From Variovorax sp. dw_308 (lineage in GTDB: Bacteria; Pseudomonadota; Gammaproteobacteria; Burkholderiales; Burkholderiaceae_C): DNA of 64,000 bases. A program made the translations under genes and the position numbers. Where the stretch lies: the NCBI RefSeq assembly GCF_019207085.1, contig NZ_JAATOM010000026.1, positions 1 through 64,000 on the forward strand, given 5' to 3'. Each line of letters begins with the position of its first letter. Within the stretch, counting starts at the first letter, position 1. This document shows, in pieces, positions 34,234 to 43,803 of this stretch. The notes beneath the pieces are model-generated. The model was not told where the DNA came from. It saw only the letters and a program-made list of their open reading frames with translations, and searched no databases.

Positions 34234-34935
34234 ATGACTGAAAAACACCTCTCCAGCCAGTTCGACAGCGAACTCAACGGCGTCTCGTCGCGCGTGATGG
34301 AACTCGGCGGCATGGTCGAGTCGCAGATCCACAAGGCCGTCTACGCGTTGTCGCAGTTCGATGCCGACGCCGCCGACCGTGTGATGGAAACCGAGCACCG
34401 CGTCAATGCGATGGAGATGGAGATCGACCGCGACCTGTCGTCCATCATCGCGCGCCGCCAGCCGACCGCGCGCGACCTGCGCCTCTTGATCGCCATCTCC
34501 AAGACCACGGCCAACCTCGAGCGCGTCGGCGACGAGGCCAACAAGATCGCGCGCATGGTCAAGTCGATCATCGAGAGCGGTTCCGCCCGCACGCTGCCGT
34601 CGACCGAGATCCGCATCGCGGCCGACCTGGCCTCGGGCCTGCTGCGCAAGGCGCTCGATGCCTTCGCGCGGCTCGACACCGCGGCGGCCCTGTCGATCCT
34701 CAAGGAAGACGACCTGATCGACCAGGAGTTCGACGGCTTCGTGCGCAAGCTGGTCACCTACATGATGGAAGACCCGCGCACCATCTCCGCGAGCCTCGAC
34801 CTTCTGTTCCTGGCCAAGGCCATCGAGCGCATCGGCGACCATGCCAAGAACATTGCCGAATTCATCATCTACATCGTCAAGGGCGAGGATGTGCGGCACA
34901 CTTCGATGGAAGAGATCGAGTCGGCACTGCAGTGA
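34234..34935 (+). CDS. phoU: phosphate-specific transport regulator PhoU
   Basis: A 233-aa all-helical protein with two PhoU repeats (ELGGMVESQIHKAVYAL and the later RKALDAFARLD). The metal-binding segments ERVGDEANKIARM and ERIGDHAKNIAEFIIYIVKG are intact. It damps PhoR signalling when phosphate is plentiful. It lies 9 bp after pstB. Confidence 0.94.
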   Translation: MTEKHLSSQFDSELNGVSSRVMELGGMVESQIHKAVYALSQFDADAADRVMETEHRVNAMEMEIDRDLSSIIARRQPTARDLRLLIAISKTTANLERVGDEANKIARMVKSIIESGSARTLPSTEIRIAADLASGLLRKALDAFARLDTAAALSILKEDDLIDQEFDGFVRKLVTYMMEDPRTISASLDLLFLAKAIERIGDHAKNIAEFIIYIVKGEDVRHTSMEEIESALQ

Positions 34936-34990
34936 ATACGGACCGGACTTTGCGTCCGGTTCCCGCCCCCGATCTCATGACCCCAAACAC

Positions 34991-35683
<693 letters not shown>

Positions 35684-35737
35684 CCGCCCGCGGTGATACA
35701 GCCTTCCCGCGCAGCCTGGCGCGGATAATCTCCCGAC

Positions 35738-37072
35738 ATGCCCTTCCGAATTGCTACGTTCCTGATAGCGTCCGCCCTGGGGGCTGCGATCGCTGGGGGG
35801 CTGTTCGGATGGCCGCTCGCATGGGTCGGCGCATGGCTCGGGTCCTTGCTGTGGCTCGTGCTCGACGCATGGCGCGCGGCCCGGCTGCTGGGCCTGTTGC
35901 GCAACGATGTGGCCAACCTGCCTTCGCGCGGGCCGGGTGTCTGGGGCGAGTTGTCGGAGCGCATCCGCAAGCTGCTGCGCGAGCGTGAAAAGCAGACGCA
36001 GCAAGCCGAGGAACGCCTGCAGGAATTCCTCGCGGCCATCCAGGCGTCGCCCAATGGCGTGGTGCTGCTCGACGAGCAGGGCCGCATCGAATGGTGCAAC
36101 CAGACGGCAGCGGCGCAGTTCGGCATCGACGCCGAGCGCGACCTGCTGCAGCACCTGGCCAACCTGGTGCGCGACCCGGCCTTCGTGGCCTACCTGGCAT
36201 CGTGGAACTACAGCCGGCAGGTGCTGATCGACGCGCCCGCGCGTACGGTCATGCGGGGCGGCCATCCGTTGCGGCTCTCGGTGCAGGTGCATCCTTATGC
36301 GGGCAATCGCCGCATGCTGCTGACCCGCGACATCACCGCGCTGGAGCAGGCCGAGACCATGCGGCGCGATTTCGTCGCCAACGTCTCGCACGAGATCCGC
36401 ACGCCGCTCACCGTGTTGGCGGGCTTCGTCGAAACGCTCCAGAACCTGCCACTCGACGCCGAGGAGCGCGCGCGCTACCTGCGGCTGATGGGCCAGCAAT
36501 CGCAGCGCATGGAAATGCTGGTCAACGACCTGCTGACCCTGTCCAAGCTCGAAGGCAGCGCGGCGCCGCCGTCGAGCCAGTGGACACGCGTGCGGGCGCT
36601 GCTGGCGCAATGCGAGGACGAGGCGCGGGGCCTGTCCGGCAGGCTGGTGCCGCAGGGCCACAAGCTGAGCTTCGCGATCGAGGCGGATTCCGAGATTTCC
36701 GGCGCATCGACTGAGCTGCAAAGCGCCATGTCCAACCTGCTGAGCAACGCGATCCGCTATACGCCCGGCGGTGGCGAGATTGCGGTGACCTGGCAGGTGC
36801 TTCCGGACGGCCGTGGTGAATACGCCGTGCGCGACAGCGGGCCGGGCATCGAGCCCGAGCACGTCCCGAGGCTCACCGAGCGCTTCTACCGCGTCGACCG
36901 CAGCCGCTCGCGCGAGACCGGCGGCACCGGGCTGGGGCTGGCCATCGTCAAGCACATCGCGCAGCGCCACGGCGCCGAACTGCGCATCGACAGCAAACCC
37001 GGGCAAGGCTCGCGTTTTGCGCTGCTGTTCTCGCCTACGCGGGTGCGGGCTGCGCGCGCCGTCGCGGCTTGA
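35738..37072 (+). CDS. phoR: phosphate regulon sensor histidine kinase PhoR
   Basis: A 444-aa inner-membrane kinase. Two hydrophobic segments occupy residues 5-45, a PAS-like domain follows (FLAAIQASPNGVVLLDEQGRI), the phospho-His is His218 in NVSHEIRTPL and the ATPase part has N box LLSNAIRYTP, G1 DSGPGI and G2 GGTGLGLAIVKHI. It phosphorylates PhoB on phosphate limitation. Its 3' end overlaps the convergent MATE gene by 38 bp. Confidence 0.94.
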   Translation: MPFRIATFLIASALGAAIAGGLFGWPLAWVGAWLGSLLWLVLDAWRAARLLGLLRNDVANLPSRGPGVWGELSERIRKLLREREKQTQQAEERLQEFLAAIQASPNGVVLLDEQGRIEWCNQTAAAQFGIDAERDLLQHLANLVRDPAFVAYLASWNYSRQVLIDAPARTVMRGGHPLRLSVQVHPYAGNRRMLLTRDITALEQAETMRRDFVANVSHEIRTPLTVLAGFVETLQNLPLDAEERARYLRLMGQQSQRMEMLVNDLLTLSKLEGSAAPPSSQWTRVRALLAQCEDEARGLSGRLVPQGHKLSFAIEADSEISGASTELQSAMSNLLSNAIRYTPGGGEIAVTWQVLPDGRGEYAVRDSGPGIEPEHVPRLTERFYRVDRSRSRETGGTGLGLAIVKHIAQRHGAELRIDSKPGQGSRFALLFSPTRVRAARAVAA

Positions 37073-38411
37073 TCGTTCGCCACAGCAGCGCGGCGAACAG
37101 CAAGGCGGTGAGCCACAGCGCCGCCGCGCTCATCAACCAGTACGCCAGCGGCGATTGCATGGCCTCCCACGGACCCAGTCCCCGGTAGGCCAGCAGGTAG
37201 CTGCCGCCCAGCCCCACGCCCCACAGCAGCGCGCAGTAGATGACGAGCGGCGCGACGGTCACGCGATAGCAGCGCAACACGCACACGCACATGGTCTGCA
37301 CCGCGTCCGCCATGTGATAGGCCGAGGCCGCGCACAGCAGCACGGCGGCCAGCGCCGCGACTCGCGTGTCGCCCGAATAGACGCCGGCCAGCCAGCCGCG
37401 CAGCAGCACCATGAGTGCGCCCAGCGCCAGTGCCATGCCGATCATCAATTCAAAGCCCTTGCGGCACGCGCGCCGCGCCAGCAGCGGCTCGCCGGCGCCG
37501 AGCCAGAAGCTCACGCGCGCACTGGTCGCGATGGAAAGCGACATCGGCACCATGTAGGCCACGCCCACGAGGTTCGATGCGATCTGGTGCGCCGCGGCAG
37601 CCGCCGTGCCCAGCCGGGCGATGAACAGCGCCATCAGCGTGTACGACGTGATTTCCACCAGCACCGCCAGCCCGGCCGGTCCGCCAAGCCGGAGGAACTG
37701 GCCCAACTGTTGCCAGTCCGGTGTCTCCAGCCGCTGCCAGAAGTTGTACCTGCGGTAGAAGCTGGCATTCCTCAGCAGCCACATCGCGCACAGCAGCATG
37801 CTCCAGTTCACGATCAGCGTGGCCCATCCGCAGCCGACCAGCCCCAGCGCCGGCATGCCCGCGCCACCGAAGCAGAGCCACACCGACAGCGGCACCTTCA
37901 GCGCCAACGAAGCCGCTTGCAGCCAAGTCACCAGTTGTGGTTTGCCCAGGCTCTGGTTCAGCGTGCCGAACAAGCGGAACAGCAAGGCCGGCGGCAAGCC
38001 GAATGCGAGCACGAACAGGTACCGGCCCACCTCGTGCTGCATGGCGTCGGGCACGCCCGTCCATCGCATCAGCGCGTCCGGATTCAGCATGATCGCCATG
38101 CCCAGCACCATCGCCAGGCCGCAGAGATAGAGCGATTGCCGCACCGACCGGCCGACCTCCGCCGTGCGCTGTCCGCCATGCAACTCGGCCCACACCGGCA
38201 GCAGCGCCTGCAGCACGCCCATGAGCGACACATACACGCTGATGAAGATGGCCGAGCCGACCGCGAGCGCCGCCAGCGCACCCTCCGCATAGCGGCCCGC
38301 GACGATGGTGTCGCACACGCCAAAGGCCATCACCGCCAGTTGCCCGACCAGAACCGTGCCGGCATGGCGCGCGATCACGCGCCGTTCGCTGTTCCGTGCG
38401 CCCGCGGTCAC
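37035..38411 (-). CDS. MATE-family multidrug exporter
   Basis: A 458-aa inner-membrane protein with about 12 helices. It shows the NorM-like segments VGQLAVMAFGVCDTIVAGR, LFGTLNQSLGKPQ, GGPAGLAVLVEITSYTLMA and AAAAHQIASNLVG. MATE proteins expel cationic drugs using Na+ or H+. The GTG start at 38411 overlaps the stop of the upstream glycosyltransferase gene (GTGA), implying coupled translation. Confidence 0.85.
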   Translation of the reverse strand: MTAGARNSERRVIARHAGTVLVGQLAVMAFGVCDTIVAGRYAEGALAALAVGSAIFISVYVSLMGVLQALLPVWAELHGGQRTAEVGRSVRQSLYLCGLAMVLGMAIMLNPDALMRWTGVPDAMQHEVGRYLFVLAFGLPPALLFRLFGTLNQSLGKPQLVTWLQAASLALKVPLSVWLCFGGAGMPALGLVGCGWATLIVNWSMLLCAMWLLRNASFYRRYNFWQRLETPDWQQLGQFLRLGGPAGLAVLVEITSYTLMALFIARLGTAAAAAHQIASNLVGVAYMVPMSLSIATSARVSFWLGAGEPLLARRACRKGFELMIGMALALGALMVLLRGWLAGVYSGDTRVAALAAVLLCAASAYHMADAVQTMCVCVLRCYRVTVAPLVIYCALLWGVGLGGSYLLAYRGLGPWEAMQSPLAYWLMSAAALWLTALLFAALLWRTIKPRRRAQPAPA

Positions 38412-40144
38412 GGCGCGATGCGCTGGTAGAGCAGCAGGTCGTCCGTATCGCTGGCGGGGCGGCGCAGCGTCCCGTCGAAGCGCCACAGGTTCAGGTCGAT
38501 GACGTTGTGCAACCGGGCGATCACGTCCGGGTTGACCAGCAGCCAGCGGCAATCCTGGGCGCCGGTGAGCGGGCGCAATTCGAAGTGGCCATGGTGCAGC
38601 AGCGCCGCCAGCTGCGCGCGCTGCAGGCCCAGCTCCGAGATGCAGGGCGTGTTGCCGACCCGTTGCGAGATCATCTGCACCTGCGGCGCATAGCTGCGCG
38701 CGTAGTCGAGCACCGGCAGCCAGAGCGTCATGACCAGCATCCAGCACAGCGCGGTGCCGCCGGCCGGCAGCACCAGCGTCTTCCACAGCGCCGCCCGATG
38801 GCGCCCGGTGCGCCAGCGCACCAGCCAGAACCAGGCCACCGTAGCCGCCAGCGCGAATGCGAAGGCCGTGGCGGAAAAGCTGGGCACGAAGCCAGGTGCA
38901 AGCCGCGCGACGTTGGCGGCCGGCTTGGGCGGTATCCCGGTCTGCAGCGAGATCCAGTAGAGCCAGATGAAGATCGCCGACGTGGTGAAGGTAAGCAGCG
39001 TCAGCCAGTCCAGCAGCGCCGCCACGCTGCGGCGAAAGGTCGGCAGTGCAAAGGCCGCCAGCGTGGCGAATGCCGGCAAGGACAGCAGCAGCGAGCGCTC
39101 CGAGAAATCGGTGGTGATCGTGGCGGCCAGCGGCACCAGCACGAACCACAGGGGAAGGATCACATGGCGTGCCGTAAGTTGCCGGCGCCAGCGCCAAAGC
39201 GTCCAGGCGGCCAGCGGCCACGCCGGCCAGGGAAACCACAGCAGCAGCTTCACCAGGCTTCGAATGTCCTTGACCAGCGAGGCCTCACCGGCGCCCGGCA
39301 GCACGACATGCCAGCGAAACAGCCCGTAGGACACGGCAAGCCCGACGCCGACCGCCCCGACCACGATCACCGCCAGCAGCGCATAGAGCGGGTAGGGGCG
39401 GCCTGCGTCTTCCCGATCGCCTTCATCGCTCGCCAGGCCTTGCTTGCGATCCCTCGCCAGGAAAACGATGCAGCCCACGCAGAGCATGAGCGCCAGTGCC
39501 GGCGCACCACTGAGCGACAGGCCGATGCCACCCAGGGCCAGCGCGGCCAGCGCACCGGCTGGGCGGTATGGCAGGGCGGCCACGCCGTAGAACAGGCTGG
39601 CTGTGAAGAAGAGCTGTGCCAGCGCTGGCGTGGTCTCGTGGCCGAGTTGCAGCAGTCCCAGCGTGGCCAGCAGCGCGAGCAGTGCGCCGTCGGCAATGGC
39701 GCGGGCATAGTCCGTGGGCCGGGCCTCCCCGCCGAAGGCAAAGGCCACGGGCTGGGCGGCCGGCGTTCGGGCGAGGTAGTAGACGGCGTACCAGGTTGCG
39801 GTGAAGGTGCCCCAGAGCATCAGGGCGAATGCAAAGCGCACTGCCAGGTCGGGATTGATCCACGCCGGCGCGAGCTTGATCGCCCAGGCGCCGATCCAAT
39901 AGGGCAGCAGGGCGGGTGTTTCGGGCCGCAGGCCGAACAGCAGCGGATCGAACCAGCGCGCCACACCCTCGGTGCTGCGCGCCAGTTCCGTCATGTAGCC
40001 GAATGCCGCGACGTCCGCGCTCTTCCACGGCCCGCGGCCGACCAGCCCCGGCATCAGGTAGGCGGCGCACAGCAATATCAGCGCGACCCGCGGCAAGCGG
40101 CGCACTGCGGCCTGGGCAACGATGGCGGGCGTCGGCTGGCTCAA
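38408..40144 (-). CDS. ArnT/PMT-like membrane glycosyltransferase
   Basis: A 578-aa polytopic inner-membrane protein. The first loop has GLVGRGPWKSADVAAFGYM, where an Asp typical of GT-C lipid-linked sugar transferases is expected. About 11-12 hydrophobic segments follow, then a soluble C-terminal part (residues ~480-578). ArnT-like enzymes move an aminosugar or other sugar from undecaprenyl phosphate to lipid A or proteins; the substrate here is unknown. TTG at 40144 is proposed, but no clear ribosome site supports it and GTG near 40107 is possible. Confidence 0.7.
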   Translation of the reverse strand: MSQPTPAIVAQAAVRRLPRVALILLCAAYLMPGLVGRGPWKSADVAAFGYMTELARSTEGVARWFDPLLFGLRPETPALLPYWIGAWAIKLAPAWINPDLAVRFAFALMLWGTFTATWYAVYYLARTPAAQPVAFAFGGEARPTDYARAIADGALLALLATLGLLQLGHETTPALAQLFFTASLFYGVAALPYRPAGALAALALGGIGLSLSGAPALALMLCVGCIVFLARDRKQGLASDEGDREDAGRPYPLYALLAVIVVGAVGVGLAVSYGLFRWHVVLPGAGEASLVKDIRSLVKLLLWFPWPAWPLAAWTLWRWRRQLTARHVILPLWFVLVPLAATITTDFSERSLLLSLPAFATLAAFALPTFRRSVAALLDWLTLLTFTTSAIFIWLYWISLQTGIPPKPAANVARLAPGFVPSFSATAFAFALAATVAWFWLVRWRTGRHRAALWKTLVLPAGGTALCWMLVMTLWLPVLDYARSYAPQVQMISQRVGNTPCISELGLQRAQLAALLHHGHFELRPLTGAQDCRWLLVNPDVIARLHNVIDLNLWRFDGTLRRPASDTDDLLLYQRIAP

Positions 40145-40172
40145 CGGACGGGCGTGAAAGGTGCTTGAAACG

Positions 40173-40204
40173 AAAAAAAAGGCAGCGCGGTAAACCGGGC
40201 TGCC
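40173..40204 (-). terminator. Rho-independent terminator of rpmE2
   Basis: On the minus strand, GGCAGC pairs with GCTGCC with inner GG/CC pairs, followed by eight T (40180-40173). It lies 20 bp after the rpmE2 stop. Confidence 0.85.
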
Positions 40205-40223
40205 TGGACCTGGAGCGGCAAGC

Positions 40224-40490
40224 TTACTTGGAAGCGGCGCCGGTGGTCTTGCCGAAGCGGTTGCGGAACTTCTCGACGCGACCGCCCATGTTGTCCACCG
40301 ACTTCTGCGTGCCGGTGTAGAACGGATGCGATTCGCTGGTGGTGTCCAGCTTGAACAGCGGCAGTTCGCGGCCGTCGTCGGTCTTGCCCATTTCCTTGGT
40401 GTTCGCACACGAACGGGTCACGAACTTGAAGCCGTTCGACATGTCGACGAACAGCACTTCGCGGTAATTGGGGTGGATGCCTGCTTTCAT
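40224..40490 (-). CDS. rpmE2: 50S ribosomal protein L31 type B
   Basis: An 88-aa L31 (MKAGIHPNYREVLFVDMS, FKFVTRSC, SHPFYTG, RVEKFRNRFG). It lacks the CxxC zinc ribbon, which identifies the type B (zinc-independent) paralogue normally used when zinc is scarce. Start at 40490 follows AAAGGAAAG. A single-gene unit with its own terminator. Confidence 0.95.
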   Translation of the reverse strand: MKAGIHPNYREVLFVDMSNGFKFVTRSCANTKEMGKTDDGRELPLFKLDTTSESHPFYTGTQKSVDNMGGRVEKFRNRFGKTTGAASK

Positions 40491-40604
40491 GGTCTTTCCT
40501 TTGGGTCGATGCGAGAGCCACGCCGAGCGAAATCCCGGCCGCACTTTTCGCGGAGCCTTCGATTATCGCATACTGGCGCATTTGCAGGCAAACACCGCCA
40601 CTTC

Positions 40605-41663
40605 ATGACCACCAGAACACTGCGCGCCGGCCTCGTCGGCTACGGATTTGCAGGCCAGACCTTTCATGCGCCAGTGCTGTCCGCCGTGCCCGGCCTGGCG
40701 CTGGGCGCCATCATGAGTTCGCAGGCAGTAAAGGCGCTGGCCGACTGGCCGGACGCCGCCATCGTCCCTGACATGCCTGCCATGCTGGCACTCCCCGACA
40801 TCGACCTGATCGTCGTCGCGACGCCCAACGAGGCCCATTTCCCCGTTGCGAAAGCCGCGCTGGAGGCCGGTAAACACGTGGTGGTGGACAAGCCCTTCAC
40901 GCTGGACTCGGCGCAGGCGCGCGTGTTGGCGGACCTGGCCCGGCAACAGGGCAGGGTGCTCGCGGTCTACCAGAACCGGCGTTTCGACGCCGATTTCCTG
41001 ACACTGCGCGACGTCATCGCCAGCGGCAAGCTCGGCCGCCCGGTGTATTTCGAATCGCACTTCGACCGGTTTCGCCCGGAGGTCCGGCAGCGCTGGCGCG
41101 AGCAGGACGTGCCCGGCGCAGGCCTCTGGGTGGACTTGGGCGCGCATCTGGTCGACCAGGCGGTGCAACTGTTCGGCAAGCCGGACACCCTCCAACTCGA
41201 CACCGCCGCGCTGCGGGACGGAGCCCTTGTCAATGACCATTTCCACGCACTGCTGCGCTACGAAACCGGCCCGCACGCCCCGCTGCGCGTGGTGTTGCAC
41301 GCGAGTACGCTGGCCGCGCATGCCGCCCCGCGCTACATCCTGCATGGCACCCGCGGCAGCTATGTGAAGCAAGGCGTCGACGTGCAGGAAGACGCGCTGA
41401 AGGCCGGCGAACGCCCGGGCGGCGAGGGCTGGGGAATCGACCCGCTGGTAGGAGAACTCAAGGTGCACGCGGTGGGTGACTGGGTGCAGACCATCGAGTG
41501 GCCCAATCGCCGCGGCAACTATGTGGATTACTACGCCGCCGTGCGTGACGCGATCCTCGGCGTGGGCCCGAATCCAGTGCCACCGGAGCAGGCCGTCGCG
41601 CTGATGGAGTTGCTGGACCTCGGGACCCGCAGCGCCAGGGAAGGCCGCGCGCTCGCGCCATGA
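40605..41663 (+). CDS. Gfo/Idh/MocA-family oxidoreductase
   Basis: A 352-aa NAD(P)-dependent sugar or inositol dehydrogenase-like protein. Rossmann motif GLVGYGFAGQTFHAP is at residues 9-23, VVATPNEAHFP and the catalytic-lysine motif VVDKPFTL follow, and the C-terminal substrate domain contains GAGLWVDLGAHLVDQ. YdgJ-like in length and motifs. Starts at ATG 40605 and ends in a terminator. Substrate unknown. Confidence 0.88.
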   Translation: MTTRTLRAGLVGYGFAGQTFHAPVLSAVPGLALGAIMSSQAVKALADWPDAAIVPDMPAMLALPDIDLIVVATPNEAHFPVAKAALEAGKHVVVDKPFTLDSAQARVLADLARQQGRVLAVYQNRRFDADFLTLRDVIASGKLGRPVYFESHFDRFRPEVRQRWREQDVPGAGLWVDLGAHLVDQAVQLFGKPDTLQLDTAALRDGALVNDHFHALLRYETGPHAPLRVVLHASTLAAHAAPRYILHGTRGSYVKQGVDVQEDALKAGERPGGEGWGIDPLVGELKVHAVGDWVQTIEWPNRRGNYVDYYAAVRDAILGVGPNPVPPEQAVALMELLDLGTRSAREGRALAP

Positions 41664-41698
41664 AAAAAGCGCGTTGCCTTTGAGGGGCAACGCGCTTT
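41662..41698 (+). terminator. bidirectional terminator after the Gfo/Idh/MocA gene
   Basis: A 15-bp perfect stem AAAAAGCGCGTTGCC with its complement around a 7-base loop. T-rich ends on both strands mean it can also serve transcripts from rho. Confidence 0.88.
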
Positions 41699-41722
41699 TT
41701 GCGGCGACCGACAACGGACGCA

Positions 41723-41843
41723 GAAGGGGCGAAGATTTCGTAGCGAGGGCGCCGAGGTCGGGTTGAGCAGCGCACCCGTACTTGGGTACGGCGAGCAGCG
41801 CAGACCCGAGATCGGCGGCCGCAGTAGAAAGATTCGCTCCTTC
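41723..41843. repeat. 121-bp imperfect palindrome at the 3' end of rho
   Basis: Two arms of about 58 bases (41723-41781 and 41786-41843) pair with scattered mismatches. The outer ends are GAAGGGGCGAA/TTCGCTCCTTC and the centre is GTAC-TTGG-GTAC. The right arm ends inside the rho stop codon. Probably a REP-like dispersed element of this lineage; only one copy lies in the window. Confidence 0.6.
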
Positions 41844-43108
41844 TAGCCGCCGCGACGCATCATGTCGAAGAACTCGACATTGGTCTTGGTCGCCTTCATG
41901 TTCTTGAGCATCAGTTCCATCGACTCGATCTCGTCCATGTTGTACATGAGCTGGCGCAGGATGCGGGTCTTCTGCAGGATCTCGGGTGCGAGGAGCAATT
42001 CCTCGCGGCGCGTGCCGCTGCGGTTGAGCTGGATCGACGGGAACACGCGTTTCTCATAGAGGCGGCGGTCCAGGTGGATTTCGCTGTTGCCGGTGCCCTT
42101 GAATTCTTCAAAGATCACTTCGTCCATGCGGCTGCCGGTATCGACCAGCGCGGTGCCGATGATGGTCAGCGAGCCGCCTTCTTCCACGTTGCGCGCGGCG
42201 CCCAGGAAGCGCTTGGGACGCTGCAAAGCATTGGAGTCCACGCCACCCGTCAGCACCTTGCCCGACGAGGGCACGACGTTGTTGTAGGCGCGCGCGAGGC
42301 GGGTGATCGAGTCCAGCAGGATCACCACGTCCTTCTTCAGTTCGACCAGGCGCTTGGCGCGCTCGATCACCATCTCGGCAACGTGCACATGACGCGCGGC
42401 AGGCTCGTCGAAGGTCGAGGCGATGACCTCGCCCTTCACCGTGCGCTGCATTTCGGTCACTTCCTCGGGCCGCTCGTCGACGAGCAGGACCATCATGTGA
42501 ACGTCGGGGTAGTTGGCGCTGATCGCGTGGGCGATGTGCTGCATCATCACCGTCTTGCCGCTCTTGGGCGGCGCCACGAGCAGGGCGCGCTGGCCCTTGC
42601 CGATGGGGGCGATGATGTCGATGATGCGGCCGGTGATGTTCTCGTCGCTCTTGACGCCGTCGCGTTCCAGCTTCATCTGTTCCTTGGGGAACAGCGGCGT
42701 CAGGTTCTCGAACATCACCTTGTGCTTGTTCTGCTCGGGCGCGCCGTCGTTGACCTTGTCGAGCTTGGTCAGCGCGAAGTAGCGCTCGCCGTCCTTGGGC
42801 GTGCGGACTTCGCCTTCCACCATGTCGCCGGTGTGCAGGTTGAAGCGGCGCACCTGGCTCGGGCTGATGTAGATGTCGTCGGTGCTGGCCGTGAAGCTGG
42901 TGTCGGGGCTGCGCAGGAAACCGAAACCGTCCGGCAGGATCTCGAGAACGCCGTCGGCAAAGACCTGTTCGCCGGCCTTCGCGCGCTTCTTGATGATGGC
43001 GAACATCAATTCCTGCTTGCGCATGCGGCCGGTGTTTTCGATCTCAAGCGCTTCGGCCTGCTTGAGGACTTCAGACACGTGGAGTGCCTTGAGTTCGTTT
43101 AAGTGCAT
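41843..43108 (-). CDS. rho: transcription termination factor Rho
   Basis: A 421-aa hexameric RNA helicase. The N-terminal RNA-binding CSD has DGFGFLRSPDTSF and DIYISPSQVRRFNLHTGD. Walker A is APPKSGKT, Walker B LVDERPEEVTEM, followed by the R-loop and Q-loop segments ITRLARAYN and DSNALQRPKRFLGAARN. It lies 180 bp downstream of trxA on the same strand, the usual arrangement. Confidence 0.97.
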   Translation of the reverse strand: MHLNELKALHVSEVLKQAEALEIENTGRMRKQELMFAIIKKRAKAGEQVFADGVLEILPDGFGFLRSPDTSFTASTDDIYISPSQVRRFNLHTGDMVEGEVRTPKDGERYFALTKLDKVNDGAPEQNKHKVMFENLTPLFPKEQMKLERDGVKSDENITGRIIDIIAPIGKGQRALLVAPPKSGKTVMMQHIAHAISANYPDVHMMVLLVDERPEEVTEMQRTVKGEVIASTFDEPAARHVHVAEMVIERAKRLVELKKDVVILLDSITRLARAYNNVVPSSGKVLTGGVDSNALQRPKRFLGAARNVEEGGSLTIIGTALVDTGSRMDEVIFEEFKGTGNSEIHLDRRLYEKRVFPSIQLNRSGTRREELLLAPEILQKTRILRQLMYNMDEIESMELMLKNMKATKTNVEFFDMMRRGG

Positions 43109-43249
43109 TGAATGACCCCTCTGCGGGGTAGCAACTGAAATACGGGGGGAGGTTTGAAATGTGAGGCGAGAGGTGCCTCACAAACCGGGGAACTCGAACC
43201 GGGGCGCTTGTGGCGTGCCGGTGATCTGCTGCCGATTATGCAGCAAATC

Positions 43250-43280
43250 CGGAGGGCTACGCCTTGCGCGTAGTCCTCCG
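43250..43280 (-). terminator. hairpin downstream of trxA
   Basis: A 13-bp stem with one mismatch (CGGAGGACTACGC and GCGTAGCCCTCCG on the minus strand) around a 5-base loop, 7 bp after the trxA stop. No T run follows, so it may be an attenuator or RNA-stabilising hairpin between trxA and rho. Confidence 0.5.
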
Positions 43281-43287
43281 TATTGGA

Positions 43288-43620
43288 TCAGGCGAGCTGT
43301 TGGTCGATGAAGGCGGTCAACTGTGCCTTGCTCATGGCGCCTACTTTGGTGGCAGCCAATTGCCCGTCCTTGAACAACATCAGCGTGGGAATGCCGCGGA
43401 TGCCGAACTTGGCGGGGATGTCGCGGTTCTCATCGACGTTCATCTTGGCGACCTGGAGCTTGCCTTCATAGGTGCTCGAGACCTCGTCGAGGATCGGCGC
43501 GATCATCTTGCACGGGCCGCACCATTCGGCCCAGTAGTCGACCAGCACTGGCTTGCCGGCCTGCAGGACGTCGGCTTCGAAAGAGGAATCGGAGATGTGT
43601 TTGATGAGGTCGCTTGCCAT
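43288..43620 (-). CDS. trxA: thioredoxin 1
   Basis: A 110-aa thioredoxin with the active site WCGPC (Cys34/Cys37) and cis-Pro loop RGIPTLMLFKDG. It keeps cytosolic proteins reduced and could supply electrons to DipZ. ATG at 43620 follows AAAGGAC. Confidence 0.96.
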   Translation of the reverse strand: MASDLIKHISDSSFEADVLQAGKPVLVDYWAEWCGPCKMIAPILDEVSSTYEGKLQVAKMNVDENRDIPAKFGIRGIPTLMLFKDGQLAATKVGAMSKAQLTAFIDQQLA

Positions 43621-43803
43621 GTCTTGTCCTTTGGGTGCGGTGAGCAGTAGTGCCGCTAAAGTGCGGGTCATTGTGACAGAAACCAAGATATGCCGTGCCG
43701 AGGGCGCGGGCTATCGTGGCCATAGTTTTCCCCCTGACAACCCATTGGAAATCCGGCCAGCATGGCCGGGCGTGCACGCAGGTTGTCGCACCCATCGAAT
43801 CGA

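Noticed and set aside
34937..34965. GC-rich inverted repeat between phoU and phoB as a terminator
   Set aside because: No T run follows and the operon continues; at most a weak processing or attenuation hairpin.
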